64,000 nt of DNA from Calliopsis andreniformis. Taxonomy: Eukaryota > Arthropoda > Insecta > Hymenoptera > Andrenidae. The number at the start of each line of letters is the position of its first letter. The stretch's first letter is position 1. The stretch is taken from the NCBI RefSeq assembly GCF_051401765.1, contig NC_135071.1, positions 19,694,961-19,758,960 on the forward strand. The letters are read 5' to 3'. Of this stretch, positions 1-13,852 are shown in pieces. The notes below the pieces were generated by a model. The model did not search any database and had not been told where the DNA came from. It was given only the letters and a program-made list of their open reading frames with translations. The translations under genes were made by a program, and so were the position numbers.

Positions 1-454
1 ATTCACGTTTAAATGGCCAATTTCGTAGGAAACCTTGCACCCATTGCATATTCTATCTTTTCCTCTATATTGCCCATTGTACAGAATACAAATGATAACC
101 AAAAATACAAGAACTACAATATTCATCGATTTCAGGTACCTCGCCAGTCAATTGCCTGGATCCAGCTGCAAGTACGTTCGATCACTGAGGGATATACATC
201 TGAGAGTGCCCTTAATACTGCGTATACTCATAAATTAGACTCTAAAAAGCAACTCGCGACAGTTGTACTCTCAAGTGGTCCCGTATCCTTCAGCTATGTC
301 TCCACTAAAGCAAGAAAGAAGAATTTTTTTAGCGTTCCATATATATCCTGGAAGTCAACGCTCGTTGCCGAATGTGCCGCCCTAAATCGAAACAGAACTC
401 AAACGTTTTTCAGTGTGGACTTAACTTTTCGCGAGATAAAAACATTTTGGAGCA

Positions 455-498
455 CGCAGCAACCAGAGGCGACAAAATGTTCCTCGTTGCCTCAATGA
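455..498 (+). repeat. Right end of a dispersed DNA-transposon-like repeat (family C)
   Basis: The stretch beginning GCAACCAGAGGCGACA and ending TTGCCTCA recurs almost exactly, inverted, at 23,598-23,635, and in part at 23,760-23,787. The copy near 23.6 kb has matching inverted ends, so this is probably one end of a related element whose other end lies before the window or is lost. A 161-codon open frame (13-498) runs into this end but resembles no protein I know. It may be chance or a decayed transposon reading frame. Confidence 0.6.
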
Positions 499-958
499 AG
501 ACAGCTTTACAGTCGGTCGTTAACGAGTTGGCGCGGGCCGCCAATTAACCAGGACTAATCGCGTTTAATGGAGGGCCTTCGGTGACGTATGCAGCCGTTC
601 GATTCGGTGCGAGAAACGAACAGTCTGTATCGACCGGTGGGTTGCACTCTGCCCACCTACGTGTTCATGGTGATACCCACGTAAAATGGTACGTCGTGCG
701 CCTAGAAAATGCGTGTGCGACGCGATTCCGTGTCGCGCTCGTGCCCGAGGTAAACGCGATCCTGCCTCCCATCCCGTTCCCTTCCGTTTCTGTTCGGTTC
801 CCTGCCTCTCTCTCGCTCCTGGGCGACCGTGACGGCTAACGAACCCTGGACGCGCGCGTATCGTATCGAGCGGTGGCGCGTACGTTCAGGGGCGTATTAC
901 GTGTTACTAAGCGGCGCGGCCGCTTGTATCCAGCCCGCGAATACGACTGGGACTGAGG

Positions 959-1197
959 TAAGGTAAATGTCCCAGTAGTTGACCAGGTCCCAATATCTGA
1001 ACACTTAAATCTGAACGTTAATTTTATGCGATTTTAGGCTTCAATTCTACTGTATTAGATAATCTTGTTAAAAATAAAAAGTAGTGTCATAAAATAGTAT
1101 CCACAGTTCCTGGAACCTCAGGACATACAGTTTTAGATTGTTTACTTACTGGGATGTTTGAGATTTTAAGCGTCTAGGTATTGGGAGATTTACCTTA
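959..1197 (+). mobile_element. MITE-like element, family A copy 1
   Basis: Short inverted repeats bound this stretch: TAAGGTAAATGTCCCA on the left (959-974) and TGGGAGATTTACCTTA on the right (1,182-1,197). The 16-base ends match with one change. Each end carries an outer TA, which fits a TA target-site duplication of Tc1/mariner type. The interior is non-coding and AT-rich, about 240 bases in all. A second, left-truncated copy lies at 3,985-4,162 and a divergent inverted copy near 22,864-23,060, so it is a repeat family and not a chance hairpin. Confidence 0.75.
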
Positions 1198-3499
1198 CTT
1201 GTCAGGTTTTAATCTTGTGGTACTTTGGATAATCAAGATTGCACTGTACTCTTTTCACTTTAGTTAAAAATAGATTAAATTAGACTTCATTTTTTCAGGT
1301 ACTTCAAGTTTGATGACTAGGCGATTTTAGTCGCTTTTCTAATAAACCACTGATGGATATTTGATAACTAGATTACAAATCTTTATAGTACAGATTATTG
1401 TATATATTTGACAGAGTTTGAAAATTGCAAAATCTTCAAAGATCGATTGAATTATTGCAGAAACAGCAAAACGAAATACGAGGTACGCTGTATTACGTAT
1501 ACAATAAGCTGTGCCTGAATACGAGTGTGAGGGGATTTTTCCTACAATCAAGGCTCGTGAAACGAGTGCCTCAAGGAATGCACCGTGAATGAACAGAGCC
1601 CCCAAAGAAATCCCTCTGACCCAATCTCCTGGATCGTAGATTGCTCTCGCCATTACGCTTCCGTGCGACGAGCGACATCCTGCGGCCTCGATACTTAACG
1701 GGGGTGCGGTATAAATAACTAAAATTCAGATATAAGAACTTTACAGCAATGAATTTTAAAAAACTAATTTTCTGACCTGAGAAATATATTTCAACAAATA
1801 ATCAGTTTTAGGTCGTTCCAATTGCATCCTGCTCGTTAATTACACCTTGGAAAATTCGAAATTGAAACGAATAATAGTCGTGTCGTGACCTCCGCGTGGA
1901 TCAACCTTGAAAATCTTCTAAAATGCATCAGGATATTTCTGTCGCGAAACGTGAATGAAATTAGCTCTCGCGCAGGTACGTCTGTGTACGTGAGCTCGTA
2001 CACAAGGGGTTGCATTGAGGGAAGGTCGACTGGTGGCAGACGGTTTCATCGATTGGCAATGCGGGGGTCGAAGAGTGGGGTTCGTGAACTCCGCAACTAT
2101 CTGTATGTACTACATAACGTATCGACGACCTCGGCTTTCATGGTCATGGGTAAAAAGGCGATTTTTAATAGATCGCGTGGGATCGACACGAATCTCCTTT
2201 CCTTCTCGCCGCAGCCGACTACACGCTCCGTCCAATAACAAAAAAGATACATGTACACATATTCATGAGACTGAGCTTACGAGTCGACTCGTTTTAGGCC
2301 CTTCCTTGGACTTCCAATCTCGATGTGGAATCCGATTTTTTCTTCAATTACGATTTTCTCGACGCAACGTGAATCGATAAACAGATTTTGCGGAATACTT
2401 ATTCCAAAGAGTTTCTCGTTCGCCTTGAAGTGAACCAAACTCGTTCGGGACATGATAAGATGCAAATACTTGTGGAATCTCCCTCGGAGAAGGTATGGAT
2501 ACATAAAATTACGCGCGTCTAATTACAGTAATATGTAATTCGATTTATGTTCTACATTAGAATTCTTTTTTAGATGCTCGACAGTGTTTGTTACCTACCA
2601 ATAAATAATTCTGATTGAGTTGTATCAGTTAAGTGTTGAAAGCGAATGGGTTGGATAGCAGATTAATTTTTCTAATAATCTGCGTCGCAGCGAAAGACAG
2701 GAAATTGTCGAGCAACCATAAGGGAGATGTGCTTGCCACTCGGCAACGAAAAACGCATTGGTACGGCCGATGCGCAGCGGAGTGCATCTGTCAAAACCAC
2801 GCCCTTGCCCATCCTATCGTATCCCAATGTACATACAGAAACCCACCCGTGACGGGACGCGACATCCAAAATTCCACGAAAAATTCAGCTGGAAATTTAC
2901 ACCGAAACTATGTTACTCTCAATTTGCAGAAACATTATTCGTCTATATCTCATCCCTAAGGTAAATACAAGAAATCTTTCGTAAAAGTTCCATTACTCCA
3001 ATTTTCTAAAAGATTCGAATGCATTTTCAGATTCAATATGCATGCCAACATCTGACAGAAACTATATGACAATTAATTCTATCCTCCGACTGGCCACCAC
3101 AGAATAATTCGATTAAAAATATCGCCGATAACCGATCACGGAATAGGTCAGCGCCGAAAAGAGATTCGTAATGCACGGAACGCGTACTGTGATTTGACCA
3201 CACCCCTCAGTTTTCGATCGCCGAACGAAGTCGATCAATATCAGGACAAAAAGGTATCGGTAAGCTCTTGACCAGCTCGCTGGTCGAAAAGACAGAGAAC
3301 GACCGCGTATCGAGAACGATCATCTGCATGTAGTTTTCGCAACGTTAAAGTCACACATACAAGCGCGCGCGCACACACACGCACTCGTATGCACAATCGT
3401 TTATCGCCTTTCTTCGAGTCGGTGAAGAAAGCCGGTCGCACGCGAGCTGATAGAACGTTCACTCGGAGAACAAATTTCTTGCATGAAATTGCTGTGTAA

Positions 3500-3525
3500 A
3501 ATGTGTGTATGTGTGTGTGTGTATT
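3500..3525 (+). repeat. TG microsatellite
   Basis: A short run of TG units with slight interruptions (TGTGTGTATGTGTGTG). It lies in non-coding sequence. Confidence 0.8.
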
Positions 3526-3984
3526 GAAATAACGTATGCGTACATATATATTATAGAAAGAGCACTGACCTGTCAGTTGTCACTGTGAGAGGTAGGCGAG
3601 CGCAAGGAACACCGTCCAGCCGAACGTTCAAGGGCAGGAAGGAGACGGTACACTGACTGACCGGCTAGCAATGCCGCGGCACGTAACACCAGGTAACACC
3701 AGCGAGCCACTCTTCCCTCTGCTGATCCTACGCTCGCAGTGTTCGGCTCCTCCCCACCACGAATTCCGACTCCGAGCTTCGGCGAATCGCGTTCTCTCAT
3801 TCACCACCTCCCCTCTATCAGACATCTCCTACCATCCTTTGAACGCTTCCTCCAATCGTCTCCTTGACCGTCATCCGAGGGTAGCTGACTCACCCTTCGC
3901 GACGAGAATGATTTCACATTCGTCGCACGAAAAACAAGTCCACGTTCTCTTCAGCGTGAACATGATTTTCTTTTTTGCCTGATT

Positions 3985-4162
3985 TGTCCCAATAACCGTT
4001 AATTTTAGTCAATTTTAGGCTTAAAAATAAAAACGGGTGTCACGAAATGGTATCCTGTTTCTGGGATCATATAATTAAAATATCGGGAAACGCAATTTTA
4101 AGTTGTTCATTTACTGGGGTAATTGATATCCTAGGCGTTTAGGTATTGCGATATTTACCTTA
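3985..4162 (+). mobile_element. MITE-like element, family A copy 2 (left end lost)
   Basis: This aligns with copy 1 at 959-1,197 over most of its interior. Shared segments include [20 protein letters not shown] sequence, GGTATCC, CATTTACTGGGG and the right end AGGTATTGCGATATTTACCTTA. The outer left inverted repeat is not visible, so this copy is truncated at about 3,985. It has no coding capacity. Confidence 0.65.
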
Positions 4163-4873
4163 TATATTTCGCGGCATCTGGTAAATATGAGCATATATCG
4201 AGGTTGCTTCAGAATTTGTTTAAGGACAGGGAGCACCGTTGCTATATCAGACAGAGAAAAGAGAGTAGGGTGAAACTTTCAGGGGGTAACGAGCTCGAAT
4301 GACTCATCGTGTAGTTATCCCAGCTGCATGTCATATGGCAGTCCCGTTGGGTGTTTCCAGTGCTTGGGAATTGTAGGATTTACTGGGGTAGATCGATTTT
4401 CTTGGGGACGTGTAAAATGGATACCCTGTGCTATCTTTGAGCTGGGCTAAAATAGTAATCTTAGAGACGCATTGAATATGTTTTCTAAAGTCAAATTGAT
4501 TTCAACTTCGAATTCGAAATCGCTGTTTCTTTTCAGTTTTGATAAATGTTCGAGTCTAAGACTTCTGGCTTTGAACAAGAATTGAAATTATAGATATGAG
4601 TAAAAGTTAATTATTCTATTTCCGCGTTTAATATCTTTCACGCAGCAAAGATATAAAACTAAGAATATTAGAAAGAAATCAGAGATTTAGTGATGTATGA
4701 TGACTGCTTAAAATGAGAAATAAACGTTTATGCCGATTCGATTCACTCGATTGCACGAACCAAAATGACCTGTGACCATTCGCCTCAAGTTAAGTTACAT
4801 ATACCCCTTCCACTCCACTGAATATTCGAATCCACAGCTCATGCTTGTTATATTTCTAAACTTATAAAAAATC
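4163..4873. other. Gap between the family A repeat and the TAF6 poly(A) signal
   Basis: AT-rich sequence with no recognisable gene, RNA or repeat. It lies downstream of TAF6 and probably contains its transcription termination zone. Confidence 0.4.
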
Positions 4874-4879
4874 TTTATT
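4874..4879 (-). terminator. Poly(A) signal of TAF6
   Basis: TTTATT on the plus strand reads AATAAA on the minus strand, 88 bases past the TAF6 stop codon at 4,967. Its position and orientation fit a short TAF6 3'UTR. Confidence 0.7.
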
Positions 4880-4966
4880 TTCCTTATACTAAACATATAA
4901 ATGTTAAGAATTTACTTCTGTACAAAGTATCGAAAATTGGACTGTTATGAATCACCTCAGTTTCTA

Positions 4967-7398
4967 TCACTGAAAGGATTGTTGTTCCTCTTCGGGACTA
5001 AGCGAGCACTCAACATTTTGTTGCGCAACGAAAACGCTCTGCGTCTTTGCCGTCATGTTTCCCTGTGAACAATACCGTTCCAATAATTCTCTGTTGCTGT
5101 ACTTGTCAATGCACTATACGTACCTGAGTCACTGTAGTGGTAGCGTGGCTACTACTGGACATACAAACAACCACTAACTTCGGTGCGCCACTTTGTATAT
5201 GCGTTTTCTGTTGGGCGACACTGGTTTGGGCGATCTTCACTTGTTGCTGCTGCGGCTGTTGCTGCGGCTGTTGTTGCGACTGTTGTTGTTGCTGCTGTTG
5301 CTGTTGATGTTGATGTTGTATCGTACTTGCATTGATGTTGGTGGCGGTCGGTGTTTGCGACCGTGATTGTAAGATGACAAATTTCTGACCACCGCTAGTT
5401 GTTGTTCCGCCAGCAGTCCTGCTTGTACCAAACATTATTGTACGTCCAGTTTGTTGTCCAGGACTGGAACTTGTTACTTCAACAGCAAAAAGGAAATGAG
5501 CAAAGATCGGTACAATTAAAGTAGATACAAATAATTTGATATTATACCAAGTAAAATTACCGGCTTGCACAATGGTTTTTCCTGTACAAGTGGGGCCTTG
5601 TTGACTTGTCGTTAGGGCTGTCGTTGTTGATGCAGTTGTTGCTAGTGTTGCTGGTTGTGTTCGAGCTTTTGCAACAGCTGCACATAATGCAGGGCCTATA
5701 TAACCATAATCCTGTTTGTAATCTTCCACGTAATCAGGCGCAGATCGTAACGTCTTCAAAACGGGTGCGACTGCTTTCTATAAAACAGTATAGTATCATT
5801 GTATTATGGTATTTCATAATTGCAATAAAGCTGCAAGTAGTAAAACTATTTACCACAATTAAAGTCTTTATATGACCTGCTCCATTTTTATCTACGCTCG
5901 ACAAACCTGGCCCCTCGATGCATGATTCAATGCGTTCAGAAATTGATTTAATTTTGGGAATGACTAGAGCTTTGATCACTTCTGGACCTAACTCGCACAA
6001 TCCCTCAATTGCACCATACAGAGACGCTAAAGGAGTCTGAAAAAATAATTATTCCTTTGCTGTCTTCTAAATTGACCACATTTTATATTTATTATTAATT
6101 TACCTGACTGTTTTTAGCCAAGGCTTGACTGAACATTCTAGTAACTCTGGTTTGCACATTATTCGTGGATGTATTGAAGTTCTTGCAAATTTGGGCCATT
6201 AGTCGCGAAGCGAAATCACGCAGAGCCCAGTGATTATCTACTTCTGGTCTCATACACAATTGTCGCGAAACTATACAAGTTGCGATGGATGGTATCAGTT
6301 CATGTAACTATAAATGTGGACATTAAAATAGTTGAACAAGAGACTCATTATAGATTATAAAACAAGAATACGTACATATTTTTCTAAGTAGAGACTGGGA
6401 TTATCTAAAAGAGCTTTAACCATGCGCATAAGATAAATAAGAAGCGCGAGATTATTTTGGACGACGTTAACGCGTACACCTTCTGCGATGAATGTGCACA
6501 TTCGCGCCAACATTTCATGTAAACCAGGATCAGCGGAAAGGGATTGCAGTGCCTCGGCTCTGCGTGCCTCATCCGATCCAACGCAAGCTTCCGTAATTTC
6601 TTTATAATATAATTGTTGTTCAACGCTCAGTTCGTGAGTTGCTAATTGCTTCACGTGAACAGTTTCTACATTACGTAATTTTTGACTCTTGCCACCTCCA
6701 CCTGGTTTTCCAACACCCATGTTTTGATTCTTATTTGCTAGCTTACTCGTTGGATCAACACTCTCCAACTTTTGAACATCTGTTTGAATATTCAGTATAA
6801 TGTTAGTAGCATATAAAAATACTGTAGAACCAAAATCATTACCTTTAGAAACTGGAGGCGGATTCTCTGGAATGGTGGGTTGAACTCCATCTATACAAAG
6901 CCAATGGGCACGTAATGTAATTTCTAGAGGTAATTTGGGCCATGTTTGTCCACCAGACATAGATATAACTTCATTAAGATCGATCTCTTTTTCTTCTACA
7001 AAATGTAATTCTCTACCACCCCCAGAAGCAAATCGAAATGGTACATGGTCTTTGGCAAAAAATCCATAAGTTGGTTCAATATTTTTCACTTTCAGGGCAT
7101 GGTCAATATCATGAGTAGTCATACGTTGGCGTTTACCGTGTCTCATAAATTTAGCAGCATCCTGTCATATGAGCATAAAAATTACAAAATATAGTTTCTA
7201 TAGATGAAACGTGAATGCAATTTATTTTTAACATAATAACATACAAACCTGTATAATTTCTTTAAGTCTGTAACTAACATCCTCAGCTAAATCTTTAGCA
7301 GCTTCATCAGGAAAATTTCCGACTCCTATACTTTCTGCGATCACTTTTATTGATTCCTGAGACAATGTGGTCCCATAGATGGATTCGCTTTCATTCAT
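4967..7398 (-). CDS. Taf6: TFIID subunit 6 (TAF6), complete, 8 exons, 641 aa
   Basis: TAF6 is a nuclear subunit of TFIID (and of SAGA-type complexes in animals). It pairs with TAF9 through a histone fold and builds the TFIID core. Coding exons, 5' to 3' on the minus strand: 7398-7249, 7161-6843, 6779-6376, 6307-6104, 6036-5854, 5777-5561, 5476-5124, 5062-4967. All seven introns are GT-AG and phases join without a break. Residues 1-85 form the histone fold ([20 protein letters not shown], then [21 protein letters not shown]). The family signature [13 protein letters not shown] follows. Next come [20 protein letters not shown] and the HEAT-like middle domain with [20 protein letters not shown]. 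The tail is Thr/Ser-rich with a Gln tract near residues 545-575. The length is close to fly TAF6 as I recall it (about 600). I chose the ATG at 7,398 because the family's conserved region starts just after it. In-frame ATGs at 7,428 and 7,485 are possible alternatives. Confidence 0.95.
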
Positions 7399-8064
7399 CT
7401 TGAAAGTATTTTGTTCGTCGCATTCCATACGATACACAAAATATTTATTTTTCTGTGAACTTCCAAGCTTATTAGGATAATGCACAAATGCACGTCTTTT
7501 CTATAGTAATCCTCCACGTATAATATTCATCGTAATTGCGTAGCTACAAACATCAATTGAAATGTGTGGATTATCACATTTTGTAACAAGAAGTATTGTA
7601 TCAAAAAATATTTTAACGTGAACACTGTTAACAAATAATGTATTGTATGTCACTTGCAGACTTTCAATCTTGTTCAACAAAATGTTAACCTAACAAATGG
7701 CAACCTACGATCCTTGGCGCTGTTTGGCGCTCAGTGGCGCTCAGTAACTGTTTATGATATGGTATAGTTACGTTTATGGATATTGGATACACAGTACGCT
7801 CTGCTGGTGACTGTCAGAACTTCGCGAAGCTTACAAAAAATTATCGATAATGAAGAAAGTGACACTGTATGTATATTGAGTTCTCATGGGACCCATTCGC
7901 GCGATCACGGACGGATGGAATGTAAACAAAAGACGATGGGAAAGTAATATGCGTTGTTTATAGATGCAAACATAAGATGATATTAAAGTATTAGAGTGAT
8001 TCATTTAAATTCTGTTGAAATCATTTTATTACACGTATTTTACATCATATTTTGAAACGTCAAT
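7399..8064. promoter_or_regulatory. Head-to-head promoter interval between TAF6 and the RCC1-BTB gene
   Basis: The start codons of two divergently transcribed genes are 666 bases apart, with no repeat or other gene between them. Both 5'UTRs and both core promoters must lie here unless there are unseen upstream exons. No TATA box is obvious at a fixed distance. The direct repeat TTGGCGC / AGTGGCGC near 7,716-7,742 is the only GC-rich cluster in the interval. A shared bidirectional promoter is an inference from spacing. Confidence 0.6.
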
Positions 8065-10273
<2,209 letters not shown>

Positions 10274-10384
10274 TTTATAATCCTTATTCATTTGATCCTG
10301 TGATGTATCTAAGAGTACGTTATCTAAGACATTATCTAAGTACATTATCTAAGAGCCACGATCTCGTTGCGATCATTTGTTTTA

Positions 10385-10390
10385 AATAAA
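10385..10390 (+). terminator. Poly(A) signal of the RCC1-BTB gene
   Basis: AATAAA lies 112 bases after the TGA at 10,271-10,273 on the same strand. It is the first canonical hexamer downstream of the stop. Confidence 0.65.
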
Positions 10391-10562
10391 ATTAATTGAT
10401 TTTTATAATATGTGTAAATTAATTGCAATTTAAGCAAACCAGGACTTACACAATAACACAGTAACACATCATGTACATTTGTCTCTTGTGTCATAATTTG
10501 TGCTTTGTATTCATTCATTATGACCACATCTTTATGCTACATATTTGTGAAAATATGTGTTT

Positions 10563-10798
10563 AGCCACCTAGTGACGACATCTATGAATTAAAGTTTCTT
10601 GCTAAACAATACTTCTGTCGCCATCTAACAGCCATATGTAGGAACTAACTCTCCAGAATAGTCTTACTAATGCCATCTATTGGAATTTTTTTAGCAATAG
10701 GTGTCGTCGCTAAAAATTTGAAAGTTGTACATAGGCGTCACTTTCTTCATGTGCATTTTATGAAAGCGTTAGTTCGAAAATTCTCGCTAGATGGCTAG
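10563..10798. mobile_element. Small inverted-repeat (MITE-like) element
   Basis: The left end AGCCACCTAGTGA (10,563-10,575) and the right end TCGCTAGATGGCT (10,784-10,796) are near-perfect inverted copies (AGCCAYCTAGYGA). GCCATCTA-type words recur inside near 10,620 and 10,672, so the interior is itself repetitive. About 235 bases, non-coding. It sits just downstream of the RCC1-BTB gene. Confidence 0.6.
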
Positions 10799-11266
10799 GT
10801 ATTTTGCGGTTTATATTTTGACCAAATTGTTTAAATCCTTTTTTGCAATGAATAATCATATTTATACTTTATAAATACCACGGAGTCTCAGATTGTCTAT
10901 AAACAAATAAATAAATAGACTAATACTAATAAATAAACTTATAACTTCATAAGCTAGATTTTGTTACTAAATATTATACCTATGATTCCTTTATACAATT
11001 CCTATGATAATCACTGACTTTTAAAATAAAGAATTATATCCTGAAAATATTGAAGGCAATTTGCTGAAGGCGTTGCTGTTATCAGAAACGAGACCTGCGC
11101 ACACTTTTCTATCGTAAATTAAATAAATATGAAATGGAAGTACCGTCAGTAATCGTCGGTCAACATGTCCTAACTCATACGTGGACCATACGACTCTTGA
11201 AAATGTTAAAACACAAATCTAGAAGAATGGAAAAGTAACAGATACTCGGTATTAATATTTTTGCAG

Positions 11267-11272
11267 TTTATT
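11267..11272 (-). terminator. Candidate distal poly(A) signal of the taranis-like gene
   Basis: TTTATT on plus reads AATAAA on minus. It is the nearest canonical hexamer I see downstream of the stop codon at 13,853, which implies a 3'UTR of about 2.6 kb. Without transcript data this is tentative; weaker hexamer variants lie closer. Confidence 0.35.
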
Positions 11273-13852
11273 TGCAATTTGTTCGTATAATTGGTAACTG
11301 ATTTCGGATAACTAGTACTAAAAACCTAAACAACGTATGAAACTTTATACATAGCTGATTACTTTAAGAGTGCTAAGGCAGCTATATACAGTATAACGCG
11401 TTGAACCACGAGACTGAGTCGACCTTATTACACGTCGTATCGAATCGAGATCGAGCTTCCTCTATACGTGGTTCAAGCGTTCCGAAAGGAAGATTGGATT
11501 TCTTCGCGTTATTTCCACATCTCTTCATCGTTTGCTCCTGCTTCCTTTGATTAATAATACCTAGTTACGCGTTACCCTTTTACTATTGATTGAGGCGCAG
11601 AGAGAAATATGAACCAAAATTATTTCAACCACCGAGAGGTCGAAATACATTTCTCTTTTTGCATGGAAGGTGAACTGCTGTGAGAAAATTGTAGAAAAAT
11701 GTTCCACTGAAATTAGAACGCGTAAGAAGGGTAGCACACGCATGACGCCATTCACGCGAGACAATAAGTCGTCGAACATCCAATTCCTTTTTAGCACTTT
11801 TGTGAACGGTAGGGGGAGGTGAGTTGGGGAAAAGACGCAGTGGCACTCGTGCGACTCGATGCCCAAGCATTTCTTGTAACTATACAATGATGCAACGAAC
11901 GCTTGACACCGAATCCCGCGGTTCCCCCAACATATCTCCGTGCAGGAAAACTGAAAAGGACAAAGTATTGCACCGTACAGTGTCTGCAGAATCCACGCTA
12001 ATACCTTATCGCTCGAACTTATAGTATCGTTTAAACAATACAATTATATACAAGAGGACATGTATACAAATTCATTACACGGTTGCGTTTTATCGTAACA
12101 AAACATTTTTACAAAATAATTGCGAGCATTCTTCGTTAGGAAACGTTAACAAAATCCCTCCTTAATAAATTCTCGAAGTATAAAAGGAATACTTTCGCGT
12201 GAAGAAAAGAATACTATCGAATGACCACTTCGCGGTACATTTTCATCGATGCTTTTGATTCGGGGATATTCTTTCTTAGATCAATCACGATCGGCTGGAA
12301 ACACACTTACGCGACAACAGAGAGGAACGTTCAGAATTGTCTTCTCGCTGAACTCTCTTTCACGAAAGTTAGAATTACGAGGAAGCCACTAGGAACGAGA
12401 ACGGAAAATCGTTAACGGAAATCGAAGAACGTGCACAACAACAATTAAGGCCCATCGTGGCATTACCGCGCGTGGAACAGTTCCGAATTTCTATTCCATT
12501 TGACCGCACACACACCACTTTTACACATAGATTCACGGCTATCCTAAAAGTATTTTTATACAGACGCGTCTCTCGTTCGCCCGTCTTTTGTTCAACCTTT
12601 TCTCCCAAGTACGTCCTTCTACTCGTTTATAATATTATTAACGTGCTCTTATATAAACGTATTCTAATATATACAAATTACATAAAAGTATGCGTGGTTC
12701 GGGACATTTTGGTACCGTGTACGTCACTCGTACGCATAACGTTCGATACCGAATTTCGGTATTCATCCTCCAGATGTACAGGCTGCCGAGCAATAGTATG
12801 TACCAGAGATATCGTGAAATTCATGCGTTGCATTTTAAGAAAAATAAGAAGGACAAATTGTACGCGTTGCAATTTCAATCCTCTGCCATCGAAGATCGAT
12901 AAATAGAATCTGTAGAAAACGGGAAGAAAAATTTGAACTTGAATTCTCAAGTGATGAGCAACCCTTGCCCCTTGAAAATCAGAGGGTTACTCTTTCTTAA
13001 CAGCCTGTACGCGATACGAATATTCCAGGAAATCCTAGAGAAACATCCAACAAATCCACCCACTGACGTGACCTTTTGCGCTCTTTGGAAATCCATTCAT
13101 TCTTTTCTCTATTCTTCCATCGTTCGGAAGGCGGCCGAACGACCAAGTTCAATCTCTTCGATAGCTTTGGCTCTCTCCAAGCTCCAGAACAGAGAAGAAG
13201 CAGAACTATCGACAAACGCAAGCTGCATTACCAAAAACATCACAAGTGTGCCAGAACCCGAAATTGTCGAGGCAGGTCAAGAATCTTGCTCAGTATCGAG
13301 TCGAGATTTCCGAAAATTTCATGAACCCAAATCACATTTCAAGATGGCCTCTTTTCAAATACGACTATCTCTGATATTCAGCAATTACAGCAGTGTCAAC
13401 ATTTCATTTCAAATATCAGTCCTCCTGAAACATGACTCAGGTTCACAAAATCCTCAAAAATCCCCGCAGTCTTTAATCACCACTAGAGAATCTCCTCTCA
13501 ACCCATCCCAAGCATGGAGTCCTCGACATTTCCCAGTTCTCGCACTGTTCTAAAGAACACGTTCCAAAAAAGCGCAGCCGCTGGAGGAAGGCTCTGCTTT
13601 CGAGTGTTCGGTACCAAACACATCCTTCGCGCCCCGAGGCCGAGCAGCCGAGCAGCTGTCTCGGTCGACGCGCAATCGGAGCGTTGCCATAGCTGTATGG
13701 AGTAAGTCTCCACCGTCCAAGTTCTAGGTTCATCCTCGCCGTGGTTCCTCTTGTGTGCCGCGAAGCCGTCTGCCCTTATCATCGTCGCTGTGGCTGCTGG
13801 TGGTCGAGCCAGGCGCGACGAGAAGCGGGTGCTCGAGGCACGGGGCTCCCTT
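11273..13852 (-). other. Probable long 3'UTR of the taranis-like gene
   Basis: No conserved coding frame is visible. Open frames of 149-206 codons on both strands in this stretch show no domain and are read as chance. The stretch lies directly downstream of the taranis-like stop and before a minus-strand AATAAA. It contains no transposon ends or 8-base arrays, unlike the sequence beyond 18 kb, which fits a retained transcribed UTR. Confidence 0.4.

Larger units (their letters stand above)
499..3984. other. Non-genic stretch upstream of the TAF6 3' end
   Basis: Apart from the family A element at 959-1,197 and a TG-rich microsatellite near 3,500-3,525, I see no conserved coding frame, RNA gene or promoter signature here. 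Open frames in this stretch are short, overlap on both strands and lack recognisable motifs. Confidence 0.5.

Noticed and set aside
12933..13553. 206-codon plus-strand open frame antisense to the taranis-like 3' region
   Set aside because: No motif, no promoter or poly(A) logic, and it lies in a probable 3'UTR on the other strand.
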